Shown here: positions 38,301 to 47,291 of the stretch, in pieces
How the letters are laid out: each line of letters begins with the position of its first letter
How positions within the stretch are numbered: position 1 is the first letter of the stretch
Assembly: GCA_948146395.1 (NCBI GenBank)
Contig: OX411552.1
Coordinates: forward strand, 55,974,399-56,038,398
DNA: 64,000 nt
Source of the DNA: Fragum whitleyi
Lineage: Eukaryota > Mollusca > Bivalvia > Cardiida > Cardiidae
Reading direction: 5' to 3'
Notes under the pieces: generated by a model
The model's database searches: none
The model's input: only the letters and a program-made list of their open reading frames with translations
What the model was told of the DNA's origin: nothing
Translations under genes and position numbers: made by a program

Positions 38301-41300
38301 AAACCCAATGGCACCCCCTCCCAGTTTGAAACGCTTATAAGATACGCTTCACTGGAAAATCCTGGGCTCTATTTCTGGAACGCTTGAGTTTGTTTCATAT
38401 TAAAAAAAATAATAATATAACCTTTATTACCAAATATTCCACATTCATCGCTCCCTGCGTCGACCACACAACTTTGTGTTCTATTACATTTTGGACACTG
38501 ATTTGAGACACCGGTGTACTGAAAAAAAGATGGAAAAGCGAAAATGACTTCTCTCAACCAGATGCATTATATGTCATACAAAGATAGAAAGAATTGAAAA
38601 AAATCTGCATTTGACACTCTTCCTCTCTGTTTACAGAACGTTAATATTGTGTCTTAAATGAAAAAAATCAATCTTTTTGGAGGATTGACAAAAAAAGTTT
38701 ATTTAAACCATATACATTGAATGTTTTGTACGTAGCGAAAACACTTGGTCTAATAAATATATGGAACGAAAAAAGTATGTAAGGATATCAATTGAAAATT
38801 ATATAAACTGATCATTTTTAGCTCCACTGGCTGAATGCCACTAGGGCTATTGTCACGGCGTTGTGTCCGTCGTGCGTCCGTCCGTGCGTGCGTGCGTCCG
38901 GTCGTAAACTTTTCTTTAAAAATCATCTCCTCAGAAACTACCGGATGGATTTCAACCAAACTTCACAGGAATGATCCTGGGATGATCCTTTTTCAAAGTT
39001 GTTCAAGAAGTTTTGATCCAATGAAAAACATGGATTTAATGGGCGTGGCTAATTTCCAAATATGGAAAAAATGAGTTTTCTCAGATTCTAATCAATGGAT
39101 ACCAATAACATTTTACATGAATGATCCTTGGGTGACCCTTTATCAGTCTACAAAAAATCATTGTGATCGGATGGAAAATATGCATTTTATGGGCGGGGGT
39201 CATTTCTCTAAATGCTATAGAGTGGAAACTTTGAAAATCATTTTCTCAGAATGTTACTGATGAATATCAACCAAATCTCACTGGAATGATCCTTGAGCGA
39301 CACTTTATCATTCTACAAAAAATCATTGTAATCGGATGGAAAATATGCATTTTAAGGGCGGAGGTCATTTCTCTAAATGTTATATAGTGGAAACTTTGAA
39401 AATCATTTTCTCAGAATGTTATTGATGGATATCAACCAAATATCACTGGAATGATCCTTGAGTGACCCTTTATCAGTCTACAAAAAATCATTGTGATCGG
39501 ATAAAGAATATGCATTTTTTGGGCAAACGTCATTTCTCTTTATGTTATATAGTGGAAATTATGAAAATCATTTTTCTTAGAATCTAGTTTTTGGATATCA
39601 ACCAAGTTTCATTGGAATGATCCTTGAGTGACCTTTTATCAGTGTACTAAAATTATTTTGATTGGATGAAAAATATGTATTTTATGGGTGGAGGTCATTT
39701 CTCAATATGTTAAATAGTGGAAACTATGAAAATCATTTTCTCAGAATGTAACTGATGGTTACCGATCGCCCTATTTTTTCCTCCAATGAAAGGCCGCTAT
39801 TTCGTTTGAAATTCAAAAAATATATCCCATAACCTGGCGATCTGCTCGAATAAGTGAGCTACGTGACTTTAGGTCATAATGGGCGGGACAACATTCAAAA
39901 CCAGACAGTGACGTCATAATCTTATCTGATAAAATGTACCGAAAGACCCTTAACTTGTAGTAGAGTATTCACAAAAAACGTTTTGTGAATGTTCTTTTGA
40001 AATTATCCTTATACACAACTACTCATTAAAAGAGGAGTAAATTCTTGAATAATTTTTCCTTGTTAATCAAGACAAGATTTAGCGGATAAATCAATGATTC
40101 TGATAATAAAATATTAATCTATATGGTATACAGCAGTAAGAATGACATCGACGAGTTTGCTCGAACCGAGCCTTTCTTTACTCCACATTTTCACATTGAC
40201 ATAAAAAAAGACGACAGGGTTGAAACGATTTAAAATTTTACTTCTTTTTTAATGAATGCTTTGGATCTTTTGAACGACATTTCGATTTAGTAGTTCTACA
40301 GATGTCCAAATCTTAACAAAATGTAATCAAATGTTCCTATGAAAGGTAATCTAACGTTACTTGTTTGCAAAATAATTGTAGAAAAAATATAGAATGCATA
40401 CTTACAGGATTCTAGGGAAACAGATATTTGCAAAAAGAAATTGATTCGAAGCATGTTAGGCCTGTGATAGCTGACTAATATCGAAAAACAGTGTTACCCG
40501 TTTAACCGTGACGTTTCGGTTGTTAACCAAAACTTGGTAGCTAGAGCTTGTCAATGCACTTTGAATGTTTTCTACTAACGTCTTGTTTCAAACTTTATAT
40601 TATTGATAATGAATATGCCGTTGTTCTGTTTGTCTATATGGGGTTTAACACCGCTTTCAACAGTCCTTCAGTTATATTGTGGCAGCTGGAGCACCTAAGA
40701 ATGAGTTTCTGGCATTTCTTAAACTTGTTCTACCATTCCTTTTCTAGTCTCCAGCTGCTATCCCACATAGGAGAGGTCTACGATTATCAACCCGTAGGTA
40801 GGAGAAAAATAGTCGGAAAGGATGAGTGCCACCATCGGGGGACGAACCCGGGTACCATTTGAATCATAGTCCGACGAGCTAATACTGCGCAGCTGAATAT
40901 GCCGTGGTAGATAACTGTTTTTCTGAAAATACAAAATCCCTAAAGGGAAGTATAATAGACCGCAAAGAAATAACTAAAAGGAATACAAAATCCACTAGCA
41001 GCAATCACGAGGTTTCGTTCACCGAACGTTCTCAACCGAATCTGTCTCGCCAAATGACAAAATAATTACAGAAACCCGATGGTGATTCAATTCGCTCCTC
41101 CCACTTTTTGTTTACCTCGATTCGATTGAATAATGTATGACGCATCAAAAATGAATGACATCATTGATTGACGTGAAACTCTATTGAACTAGCGTTATTT
41201 GATGAAAAAATAAGTCGATCGGTAAAACAGTTATAGTTCATATTCTGACAATTTACGCGTATAACCTTGCGCTCCGCTAACGCTCCGCTTAGGTTATATC

Positions 41301-43870
41301 GCGTAAATTGTCAGAAATGAACTATAACTATTACATATCAATCAAACATTTTTGGTATGATCCTTTGGTGACCCATTATCATGCAGACAAAAATTATTTT
41401 GATTTGATCAAAACTATGTCTTTTATGAGCGGAGGTCATTTCTCTATCTGTTATATAGTTGAAACTTTGAATATCATTTTCAACATTAGTAGAACCCCAA
41501 ATATCTAAAAATCTAGTCAAAACATTCATTTGCTTTTATAAGAATTTCAAGCCTGTGGAGCGACTCAAGCCATTCATGGCTTTCTAGTTTATCATTTCCT
41601 TTCAAATATCATCTCCTATTTCATCACAAAGGGTTGATATCAACGCTGTTGTATTTCCCTATAACTATTATGAGCTGTTGTTACAAAACGATCATGAGAC
41701 ATTTTTACTATTTTTGTTTTGGAATAAATAACCTAACTTATTAAATCTTTGTCATCACTATAAAATAAATCTTGTGAGAGTACAATCTGGGCCCAAGGTT
41801 ATAAAACTTTTCTCAGGCACTATTTTCTCAAATTTTGAATCAAAATAAATGAATGAAAATAAAAGATAATATTGATAAATTGTTATTTATAACAACTTAT
41901 TAATATTATCTTTTTATGTTGATAGATTCAAATGCGTAATAAAACAGAATTACGACATTAATCTCAAATTTCAATTAATTTCAATTTGAGAAAATTTTGA
42001 ATTGAGCCTGAGAAAAGTTTTATAACCTCGGACCCAGATTGTTTGTTTCTCCCATGGTAACGAGGACCATGGACACACCACTTAATCGCTTCTTTCCGAC
42101 TTTTTTCTTGATTTTGAAAACATTTAAACTTACTGTGAAATAGTAACTTGACAAGTGACATTTCTTAACAGATTACGCTGATGGCGTTTAAGAAAAAGGC
42201 GTATACAAATATTGAGATACCAACGACAAGACAATGCGTCATTTGAGCAATAGATATTCCTTAAAATTGGTGACTTATCAATTTGTCTAACAAGAGGGCA
42301 AGAGGGCAAGATTGGCCCTAAACCGCCCACCTAAGTTTTATTGGTCCAGTGGATCTCATCCAACTTTTTTTTCTGGCAAATATTCATTCACATTTGCCTA
42401 ATTGTTGAAGAGATGTTTTTTCCAAGAATTTCAGGTGATAATAGACCCTATCCACCAATGCCAATATTTATGGCCCAATCAAAAATTTGCGATAAGCTTT
42501 TGAAGAAGGTCATCAAAGGATTATTCTGGTAAAGTTTCATAAAAATCGGCCCAGTGATTCAGGAGGAGATGTCGTTCAAAGATTTCGAACTCAAAACAAA
42601 ATGCACTACCAAGCCGATATTTATGGGCTACTCATAATTTTGCGGACAATTTTTGAAAAGGGTCATCCAAGGAACATTCTGGAAAAGTTTTCTCAAAATC
42701 AGTCCTGTGGTTTAGGAGATGTCTTTCCAATATTTTGGGCTAAAATTAAGCCATGCCCTGCCACGCCCATGTTTATGAGCAAATTTAAATTTCACGAACA
42801 ATTTCTGAAAAGGGTCACCCAAAAACAATCTAGTAAAGTTTCATTGAAATCGGCACAGTGGTTCAGTAGATGATGTCGTTCAAGGAACTCGGACTCAAAA
42901 TAAACCCCGTCCTGCCAAGTCCATATTTATGGGCCAATCAAAATTTCGCGAACCATTTTTGAAAAGGGTCACCCAAGAAACATTCTGGTAAAGCTTCATT
43001 GAAATCGGCCCAATTTTTCAGAATGAAATGCCGTTCAAATATTTTGGGCTCAAAATAAGACCCGCCCTAATACGCCCATATTTTGGGTCTATCAAAATGT
43101 TGAGAACATGTTGAAAAGGGTTACCACAGGAAATATTTTGGTAAAGTTTCATTGAAATTGGCCCAGTGGTTCAGGATAAGAAGTTTTTTAAGATATTTGA
43201 CTACGCACGACGGACTGACATGATCCTTAAAGCTCCCCTTGAGCACATTGTGTGTGCTTAGGTGAGGTAAAAAACCATCAACTGGGCCGCCGAGGGTGAA
43301 CAAAGGGAGGTAAATAGTGACTTTGTCAAATAACTTGCTCGTATGTGGTTTATGACGTTTTTGGTCAATAAACTCCAAATTTTAGCAACCTGGTTCGCAT
43401 GGTAGTAAAATGAGTTTAATCATAATGATTAGTGTTGTTGCTTTATCTTGACTACAGAGACTTTTGTCTACAACCAAAATCTGTGTTATTTCTGTGAAAC
43501 CCTAAAACCCATTATGATAAAACAAAGGTCTTACCGTATCAAATAATTCATTTCTCCAACACACATAGCCAGCTCTTTTCTCCTCTGTTATGGAAATACT
43601 TGTCATCCCTATATGATGCTCGAGCTTACATATATGTCCTCGTATTCGAAAGTTTACAAGCACACAACTCGATACCGTTTTACACAGTTCTGTGCATTCG
43701 TTTAGGCTAGCAATTGTTATTGTCGTAAATGAGTCTCGACTCGGATGAAGATGAGAGAACCTGGACTGTCGAACGATATTGAAAATGTTTCCATAGATTA
43801 TCGGCATAAACAGTAAGCTAGCAAGTGAGCTAGTAAGTCCGATGCACTTTGTCGCAGAAACCGTCATCAT
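23172..43870 (-). CDS. Gene A: secreted PAN - Cys linker - sushi - C-type lectin protein
   Basis: Five exons: 43535-43870, 38422-38518, 37169-37379, 26026-26153, 23172-23392. They sum to 993 nt, 330 residues plus stop, with phases 0, 1, 2, 1 agreeing at every junction. Residues 1-28 look like a signal peptide (hydrophobic about 10-27). Residues 34-112 form a PAN/apple-like domain with C59, C63, C69, C81 and an extra C104. Residues 113-144 are a linker with CPKC and two more cysteines. Residues 145-205 are sushi/CCP-like (C146, C172, C187, C200). Residues 215-330 are a C-type lectin domain with the four canonical cysteines (C230, C301, C317, C325) and WKNNDIQC. The QPD/EPN sugar-binding motif is absent. 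PAN, sushi and lectin modules bind proteins or glycans outside the cell, so a secreted recognition role is inferred. Gene B is an intact paralogue with the same layout. Exon joins are predicted, not shown by RNA. Confidence 0.85.
23445..25146 (-). mobile_element. Long copy of the TATAGTCCGTTTGAC element
   Basis: Inverted relative to 18297-19218. Starts TATAGTCCGTTTG and ends TAGAAGTCAAACGGACTATA. It is about 1.7 kb because of roughly 0.8 kb of extra internal AT-rich sequence (about 23780-24680) absent from the 920 bp copy. It fills most of gene A intron 4, and the matching intron of gene B lacks it. Confidence 0.85.
26026..26153 (-). CDS. Gene A exon 4: N-terminal half of the C-type lectin domain
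   Basis: Acceptor TAATTTCAG, donor CCAG|GTATTT, 128 nt, phase 2 in and 1 out. It encodes IATKQVNKTEALERCGYEGA and continues to FFRRIANKLP, matching the helix with the first conserved cysteine of C-type lectin domains (pattern A-x2-C-x3-GA). Copies of identical length exist in B and C. Confidence 0.88.
26466..26698. mobile_element. MITE with GGTCCGAGGTTATAAAAC-type ends
   Basis: The right end GAGAAAAGTTTTATTACCTCG is an inverted form of the left end CGAGGTATTAAAGCGTTTCTC. The interior matches 41789-42035 (for example CAAATTTGAGAAAATTTTGAATTGAG). Lies in gene A intron 3. Confidence 0.75.
26700..28160. other. Intron sequence without recognised gene or repeat
   Basis: AT-rich DNA within gene A intron 3. 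The only open frames are short. A run of T and A tracts gives no clear family match inside the window. Confidence 0.4.
28165..28540. mobile_element. MITE with ATTAATGNCCTGGCAGGGCG ends
   Basis: Left end ATGATTAATGCCCTGGCAGG and right end CCTGCCAGTTCATTAATTAT are inverted copies, extending through GGGCGGAGCCTAA and TTAAGCCCCGCCC. No coding capacity. Single copy in the window. Confidence 0.75.
28560..30360. other. Intron sequence, no recognised gene
   Basis: Overlapping plus-strand open frames at 28860-29368 and 29892-30104 have no recognised domain and their frames shift. They could be a decayed transposon body, but no catalytic motif is readable. Confidence 0.35.
30368..30640 (+). mobile_element. 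tRNA-headed SINE
   Basis: A well-preserved tRNA-like head: A-box-like GCCCGGCTAGCGCAGTGG at about 30378 and B-box-like CGAGTTCGAACCACGG at about 30428. Then comes a CCACTTGATAAAAAACTATG body also found at 13615-13945 and, worn, at 51402-51650. There is no anticodon arm for a working tRNA and no A-tail is evident. Confidence 0.75.
30645..32640. other. Intron sequence with small MITE fragments
   Basis: Fragments of the palindromic MITE family lie near 30640-30700 and 32225-32295 (CTCGCTCCACA..CAATTTCATTC). Open frames at 31477-31819 lie on both strands of the same DNA and carry no known motif. Confidence 0.4.
32947..34500 (+). mobile_element. Tc1/mariner transposon, defective
   Basis: Short inverted repeats AGTTTGCTAAGCGCCAAA (about 32951) and TTTTGGTGCTTAGCAAACTT (about 34473-34492) bracket a transposase pseudogene, an arrangement typical of Tc1-like elements. 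See the pseudogene entry for the coding remains. Confidence 0.7.
33226..34200 (+). pseudogene. Tc1/mariner transposase pseudogene
   Basis: The first frame (from MAKPNVARHLYVEQVWRALG at 33227) encodes a paired-type helix-turn-helix ending GGGRSRATS. A frameshift near 33449 moves to a frame with IQARRNRFVLATQLRSDLQ and the first catalytic D in FNDESR (about 33691). A stop follows at about 33730. Further on come LTDDNARPHTAR (second D) and DWPARSPDF...PIQHMWNEL, where Q replaces the final E of the DDE triad. Several stops remain. Tc1 transposases are normally about 340 residues, and this matches in total length. It cannot make active enzyme. Confidence 0.88.
34500..35165 (+). repeat. AT-rich segment ending in AATAAA and an A-run
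   Basis: It ends CAATAAAACATCC (about 35139) followed by an A-run at about 35160-35168. This looks like a retroposed 3' end, but no coding part or target duplication was found. Confidence 0.35.
35166..35966 (+). repeat. CAAGAGG-type non-coding repeat, complete copy
   Basis: Begins CAGAGGACCATGATGGTCCT, which contains a palindrome, then CGCTCACCTGAG. It ends GATCACGATAGCTCACC followed by TTGAGCAC. Between them are units that repeat 'ATGCTACATACCAAATAT'. Repeats with this start are familiar from bivalve genomes (recollection, not a search). Copies here: 42292-43268, 53852-55318, 56938-57755, 61190-61465, fragment 62817-62860. Confidence 0.75.
37169..37379 (-). CDS. Gene A exon 3: sushi/CCP-like domain
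   Basis: Acceptor TTTTCATTGCAG, 211 nt. It encodes CGKPYRYGTVNIWGNINTPG and continues to FQCSLDGTWLGLDDVCGYE, with the four cysteines and GxW of a sushi fold. The open frame runs into TAG, but the phase-2 donor ATGAA|GTAGGT removes it and joins cleanly to exon 4. Confidence 0.88.
37605..37830. mobile_element. Hairpin element of the CACTCATCCCTATA family
   Basis: Shares GACTTGAAACTTT...TTTAGCCGAGTATTTTAATAG and the closing AAAAAGTCACTCATCCCTAT with 62489-62720. The hairpin stem GTGCTAAGGCAAATTCAC is more worn than in that copy. It sits in gene A intron 2, next to the sushi exon. Confidence 0.75.
38422..38518 (-). CDS. Gene A exon 2: short cysteine-rich linker
   Basis: Acceptor TTTTTTTCAG, donor AAAG|GTTATA, 97 nt, phase 0 in and 1 out. 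It encodes YTGVSNQCPKCNRTQSC, then DECGIFGNK. Four cysteines in 32 residues are too few for a full EGF module. Gene B has a counterpart of 88 nt with the same cysteine pattern. Confidence 0.8.
40632..40905 (-). mobile_element. MetaSINE-like tRNA-SINE copy
   Basis: Same layout as 6481-6759: GGGTTTAACACCGC core at left, tRNA-like head at right with GGGACGAACCCGGGTACC. Diverged, and inside gene A intron 1. Confidence 0.75.
41228..41329. mobile_element. Near-perfect foldback sequence
   Basis: The outer arms AGTTATAGTTCATATTCTGA and TCAGAAATGAACTATAACT pair, continuing through CAATTTACGCG and CGCGTAAATTG and through TATAACCT and AGGTTATA. The loop holds a repeated GCTCCGCT. About 45 bp per arm. 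It would extrude or fold easily. Confidence 0.85.
41789..42035. mobile_element. MITE with GGGCCCAAGGTTATAAAACT ends
   Basis: Left end GGGCCCAAGGTTATAAAACT, right end AAGTTTTATAACCTCGGACCC. Interior as in 26466-26698. Sits in gene A intron 1. Confidence 0.85.
42292..43268 (+). repeat. CAAGAGG-type non-coding repeat
   Basis: Begins AAGAGGGCAAGATTGGCCC and ends CTCCCCTTGAGCACATTG. Five or six internal units of about 125 bp share TTCATTGAAATCGGCCCAG and CCATATTTATGGGCCAATCA. Chance open frames over it (42341-42873) come from the units. Confidence 0.7.
43535..43870 (-). CDS. Gene A exon 1: signal peptide and PAN/apple domain
   Basis: Starts ATGATG; I take the first ATG, though the second would give one residue less. 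It encodes a hydrophobic leader (ATKCIGLTSSLASLLFMP), then a PAN-like pattern LNECTELCKTVSSCVLVNF with ICKLEHHIG. Donor GATACG|GTAAGA, phase 0. C104 near the end has no counterpart in gene B (T there). Confidence 0.88.
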
Positions 43871-43902
43871 GGTACAGTAGTTGGTGATTCTGATTCTGCT
43901 GT

Positions 43903-43925
43903 CTTTAAATAGTTACCATTTGCAT
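43903..43925 (-). promoter_or_regulatory. Possible TATA-like box and octamer upstream of gene A
   Basis: On the minus strand ATGCAAAT (43918-43925) and TATTTAAAG (43903-43911) lie 33-55 bp before the first ATG. The order fits a core promoter, but the transcription start is unknown. Confidence 0.35.
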
Positions 43926-43998
43926 GGCGTATATTTGTTTTGTTATAAGATGGTTTCAGTGTTACTAGATGGTTTATTTGACCCGAATTTGACGTCTA

Positions 43999-44973
43999 TT
44001 AAGGTTCATGTAAAGAGTTTGAGACCCAATATTTAGGGCACTTCATTAGCCAAGAAAAAGCACTATGTCCAGGTACATTATATATCAAAATGAAGCTATT
44101 CGTGAGCACAAGTAGTTAGGCAACATAAGACCGCCATAGCTATAGCGGTATAGCCAAAACATTGTGGAAAAGGGTCATTTTGTACAGAACAAGCAACTGC
44201 ATGACGGCTGCATGAAATTTCCCCATATTTTAACAAAATACAGTCTGAAGTACCATCCAGGTAGTGCTACAACCTCAGATATAAAACTCAGTCTCAAAAG
44301 GCTGTTTTGAAACAATCAATTTCCATTTATTTTGTCAACATACATGTCAAACCGGTTTTGTCTGTTTTCAAAATAGATGTAAGGTATGGTGCAACATCAC
44401 ACCACAATATTGTGAATATTTTCTGCGATTTATTTCAAATTATAGTTTTTTTTAATTCAATGATCTACAATATTACTATATATTTATCATTCTGTGAAAT
44501 AGAAATTGATATATTGCTAAACAACCTTACAGGTATATAAACAATAAATGTCTATTTATATTATGATAACACACCATATCCTAAAAAGATCTACACGTTT
44601 ACAAAATTAGAATGACATATATGACATATGTGTTTATAAAATAAGTCAAAATAAATTGCTTGCATAACTACGTTTTGGGGCTGAGTTTTATACCAATGGT
44701 TGTAGCACTACCTGGATGGTACTTTAGGCTAGACTTTGTTAAAATATGAGCCAATTTTATCCAACAGCCATGCAGTTGCTTGTTCTGTACAAAATGACCC
44801 TTTTCCACAAAGTTTTGGCTATACCGCTATAGTTATAACAGTCTTATGTTTTTCAACTGCTTGTGCTCATAAATAGCTTCATTTTGATATATAATATTCC
44901 TGGACATACTGCTTTTTCTTGGCAAATGAAGTGCCCTTAAAATTGGGTCTCAAACACTTTACATGAACCTTAA
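43999..44973. mobile_element. TTAA-flanked element with ~300 bp inverted arms
   Basis: Left arm about 43999-44297 and right arm about 44687-44973 are inverted copies, roughly 90 percent alike by eye. Both tips read TTAAGGTTCATGTAAAG. The roughly 390 bp middle is AT-rich and codes for nothing recognised. A TTAA target suggests a piggyBac-type origin (inference). The element begins about 130 bp upstream of the gene A start codon, in a place gene B lacks it. Confidence 0.85.
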
Positions 44974-45145
44974 ACTGTTTAAATATATATCAATGACATA
45001 TTTTGTTTAACTCACAAATAATATTTCAATTTCATCACCTTTCGTAATTTCATCCTAAGAAAGCGTATACAAGGCTGTATAGAAATTGTAATATTTTTAT
45101 ATATGTAAATGAGAGAGGTAAAGTAAAGGTCTATGTAGTTGTCAG

Positions 45146-45310
45146 TTAAAGTAGTGGAATCGTAATAGCTCCGCAATGATTCGGTTTCCATTAACTTTCA
45201 CAATGTTGACCGAGGTTTCCTAATGAAAATCATTCGGAAACCTTGGTTAACACTGTTAATGTTCAATACTTCAAAAACGTTGCGGAACTATGACGGATCA
45301 ACTGCCTTAA
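45146..45310. mobile_element. TTAA-flanked hairpin MITE
   Basis: Same family as 13116-13279: TTAAAGTAGTGGAATCGTAA at left and the inverted AACTATGACGGATCAACTGC end at right, followed by CTTAA. Inner arms meet at CCTAATGAAAATCATTCGG. Confidence 0.8.
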
Positions 45311-45769
45311 TCTTTTTGTCATATTAGGTGATGAATAAAATTAATCATTCACAAAACGAAAGATTTATCAATACGAAGACAGGTCTTTTCATTAAATGAG
45401 AAAAAATAAAATCATAATGGTGATTTTACTTATAAGTCAAGGAAAAAGCCTAGAATGAATCTCGATAATTCAGTAAAAAGCGTTAAGGAATTAGTGAGAA
45501 GTGATATACACGAAAATAAGTCTGCACATTTATTTAGACTGACAATTGTGTTTAAATGTCTCAATAATGGTAATTGATAACTTTTAAATCAACTTCCTTT
45601 ATATTCAATTTTCTCTCAGTACCGTTCATGCTGAACGTGCACTTTGTTTTGAATAAGTTTTGGGGCAGTTGCTCTTTTTCAATAAACTTGTCTCAGGGTT
45701 TTCTCGAATATATTAATTATTAGTAGAAAACAGGCGGTGTAGACCAAGATCTGACTGCGCGTGAATATA

Positions 45770-46131
45770 TCTAACGATTTCACATGTACACAAAGTAAAG
45801 TCTCTGGCAAGTCCGTGCATCCACACAGTCTGACCAGCCTTTCGTTCAGCATCGCAAAACGGTGCAAACAGTTTTCCCATTATACCCCGCTTTGCACTCA
45901 AGTGCACGTGCAAAGCGGGGTCATTTGGAAAACTGTTTGCACCGTTTTGTAACCCTTAACGCAGGGTAAGCTCTTAGCCATGTGCTTAACAGATAGGCAA
46001 GGTTTCACAGTCACAGTATATTAGACAATCATGAAATCAAGTGATTGAAAAATCTGGCTTTCTAAGATTCTCAACGTTGGTTTATCAGACTTGTGTCGAA
46101 TTACTGGAAATGCCACACACAGGCTCATTTG
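45770..46131. mobile_element. TATGAGCCTGTG-type MITE split by a GC-rich hairpin
   Basis: Fragments around AGTCCGTGCATCCACACAGTC (about 45809) and the end GGAAATGCCACACACAGGCTCAT (about 46105-46128) match 11655-11900. A CCCTGCGTTC-family hairpin (45841-45966, stem CCCCGCTTTGCACT... with AGTGCACGTGCAAAGCGGGG) is inserted in the middle. Confidence 0.7.
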
Positions 46132-46460
46132 AGTCTGCACGTTTATCCAAAGCTTTCGGAAAAGTAGGGATGTGTCGTGTAACTTTCTGAGAAGTATTTA
46201 TTACGAATTTCTAACTAAATGAAAGGAGTATCCTACGGGAGATTCAAATTTCAAAGTTTCACAGAACACAAAGACACTTAATTCCAGAATACTTGCATTT
46301 TAACAACCAGAAAATCTGTCCGTTTTGGTCTATTAAATTCTGCGATGAAAATAGTGCATCTTAATACGCATGGTTTGATTAAAACAAACATCTAAATCAT
46401 TAATAAGAAAATAGTGAAAGATAGAGAGACTGACAGATTTTCAGAGTGAGCGATAGATTT

Positions 46461-46655
46461 GTTTGTTTGAATGGGGTTTTACGCCACTTTCAAGAATCTT
46501 TCAGTGATATCGCAATGGCTGGAGCACCTTACAATGGATTCCTGGTATTTCTCACACCAATACTACCGTTACATCCTGTCCTTACCTCAGGTTGCTATCC
46601 ACATACGTCTACGAAAAGTCGGAAAGTATGAGTGTCGTCTTAGGGAGTTGGACTA
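46461..46655 (-). mobile_element. MetaSINE-like copy upstream of gene A
   Basis: GGGGTTTTACGCCACTTTCA core, with the tRNA head cut off where a GA microsatellite begins. The same SINE-plus-GA pair lies upstream of gene B (56312-56600), so the insertion came before the gene duplication. Confidence 0.75.
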
Positions 46656-46659
46656 GAGA

Positions 46660-46739
46660 GAGAAAGAGAATGAGGGAAAGAGAGAGAGGGAAAGAGGGAG
46701 AGAGAGAGAGAGAGGTGAGAGAGAGAAGGGTGAGAGAGG

Positions 46740-46807
<68 letters not shown>

Positions 46808-46840
46808 AAGAGGCAGAGAGACAGGGAGAGAGAGAGAGAA
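46660..46840. repeat. (GA)n microsatellite
   Basis: GA-rich tract with a pure core at about 46745-46803. The plus-strand open frame over it is an artefact. Confidence 0.95.
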
Positions 46841-46879
46841 TAGACGGATTTCGAAATAAAGATTGAGTAGTAAGAAATT

Positions 46880-47090
46880 TCGCGAAAATTTAGTATCGTG
46901 GGTATTATAAAAAAAAATCGCTAAATTTACAAACTGAATAACATTGGAATGATTTCGGAATGCAATTGTATGAGTGAGAATGAAATTAAATGCAGGTTAT
47001 ACAATATTGCTTTTTTGTTCATGATGAACAAAATTAGCGATAGTTCTTAAACTCCTTTGATAAATTATTCATAATAATTCTATAAAAGGC
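46880..47090. mobile_element. Worn palindromic MITE fragment
   Basis: Contains AACATTGGAATGATTTCGGAATG and the core TTTTGTTCATGATGAACAAAATTAGCGATAG of the ACAGTTAAC family. Both ends are lost. Lies between the two lectin units. Confidence 0.65.
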
Positions 47091-47291
47091 TTGCCACATC
47101 TTCACGAACCAATGAAAGAACCTTTACGTGACATTTCGAACAATTCTATGTTTACTTTATGTGTGCTTTATTTCAACATATTGTACACGTGCAAAAATGA
47201 TATTTTTTTCAATTATCCGATGACAAAAGTTCCAAATTTATCTTCAAAAGAGTAACGTATTGCTAACAAGCAGCTGTCGATTATTTAAAAA

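Larger units (their letters stand above)
38822..41500 (+). repeat. Repeat with ~175 bp tandem units, split by an insertion
   Basis: Opens AGCTCCACTGGCTGAATGCC, then a CGTCCGTCCGTGCGTGCG run. Four tandem units of about 170-178 bp follow (about 39085-39770), each with TGGAATGATCCTTGAGTGAC, AAAAATCATTGTGATCGGAT and TGGAAACTTTGAAAATCATT. A further unit lies at about 41335-41480, after about 1.5 kb of other DNA including a SINE. A 4480-4622 fragment belongs to the same family. Confidence 0.75.

Noticed and set aside
39085..39770. CRISPR-like spaced repeats
   Set aside because: Units are about 175 bp and adjacent with no short repeat and spacer pattern; the context is animal nuclear DNA.
42341..42873. 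Open frames of 63 and 90 codons
   Set aside because: They arise from the tandem units of a CAAGAGG-type repeat.
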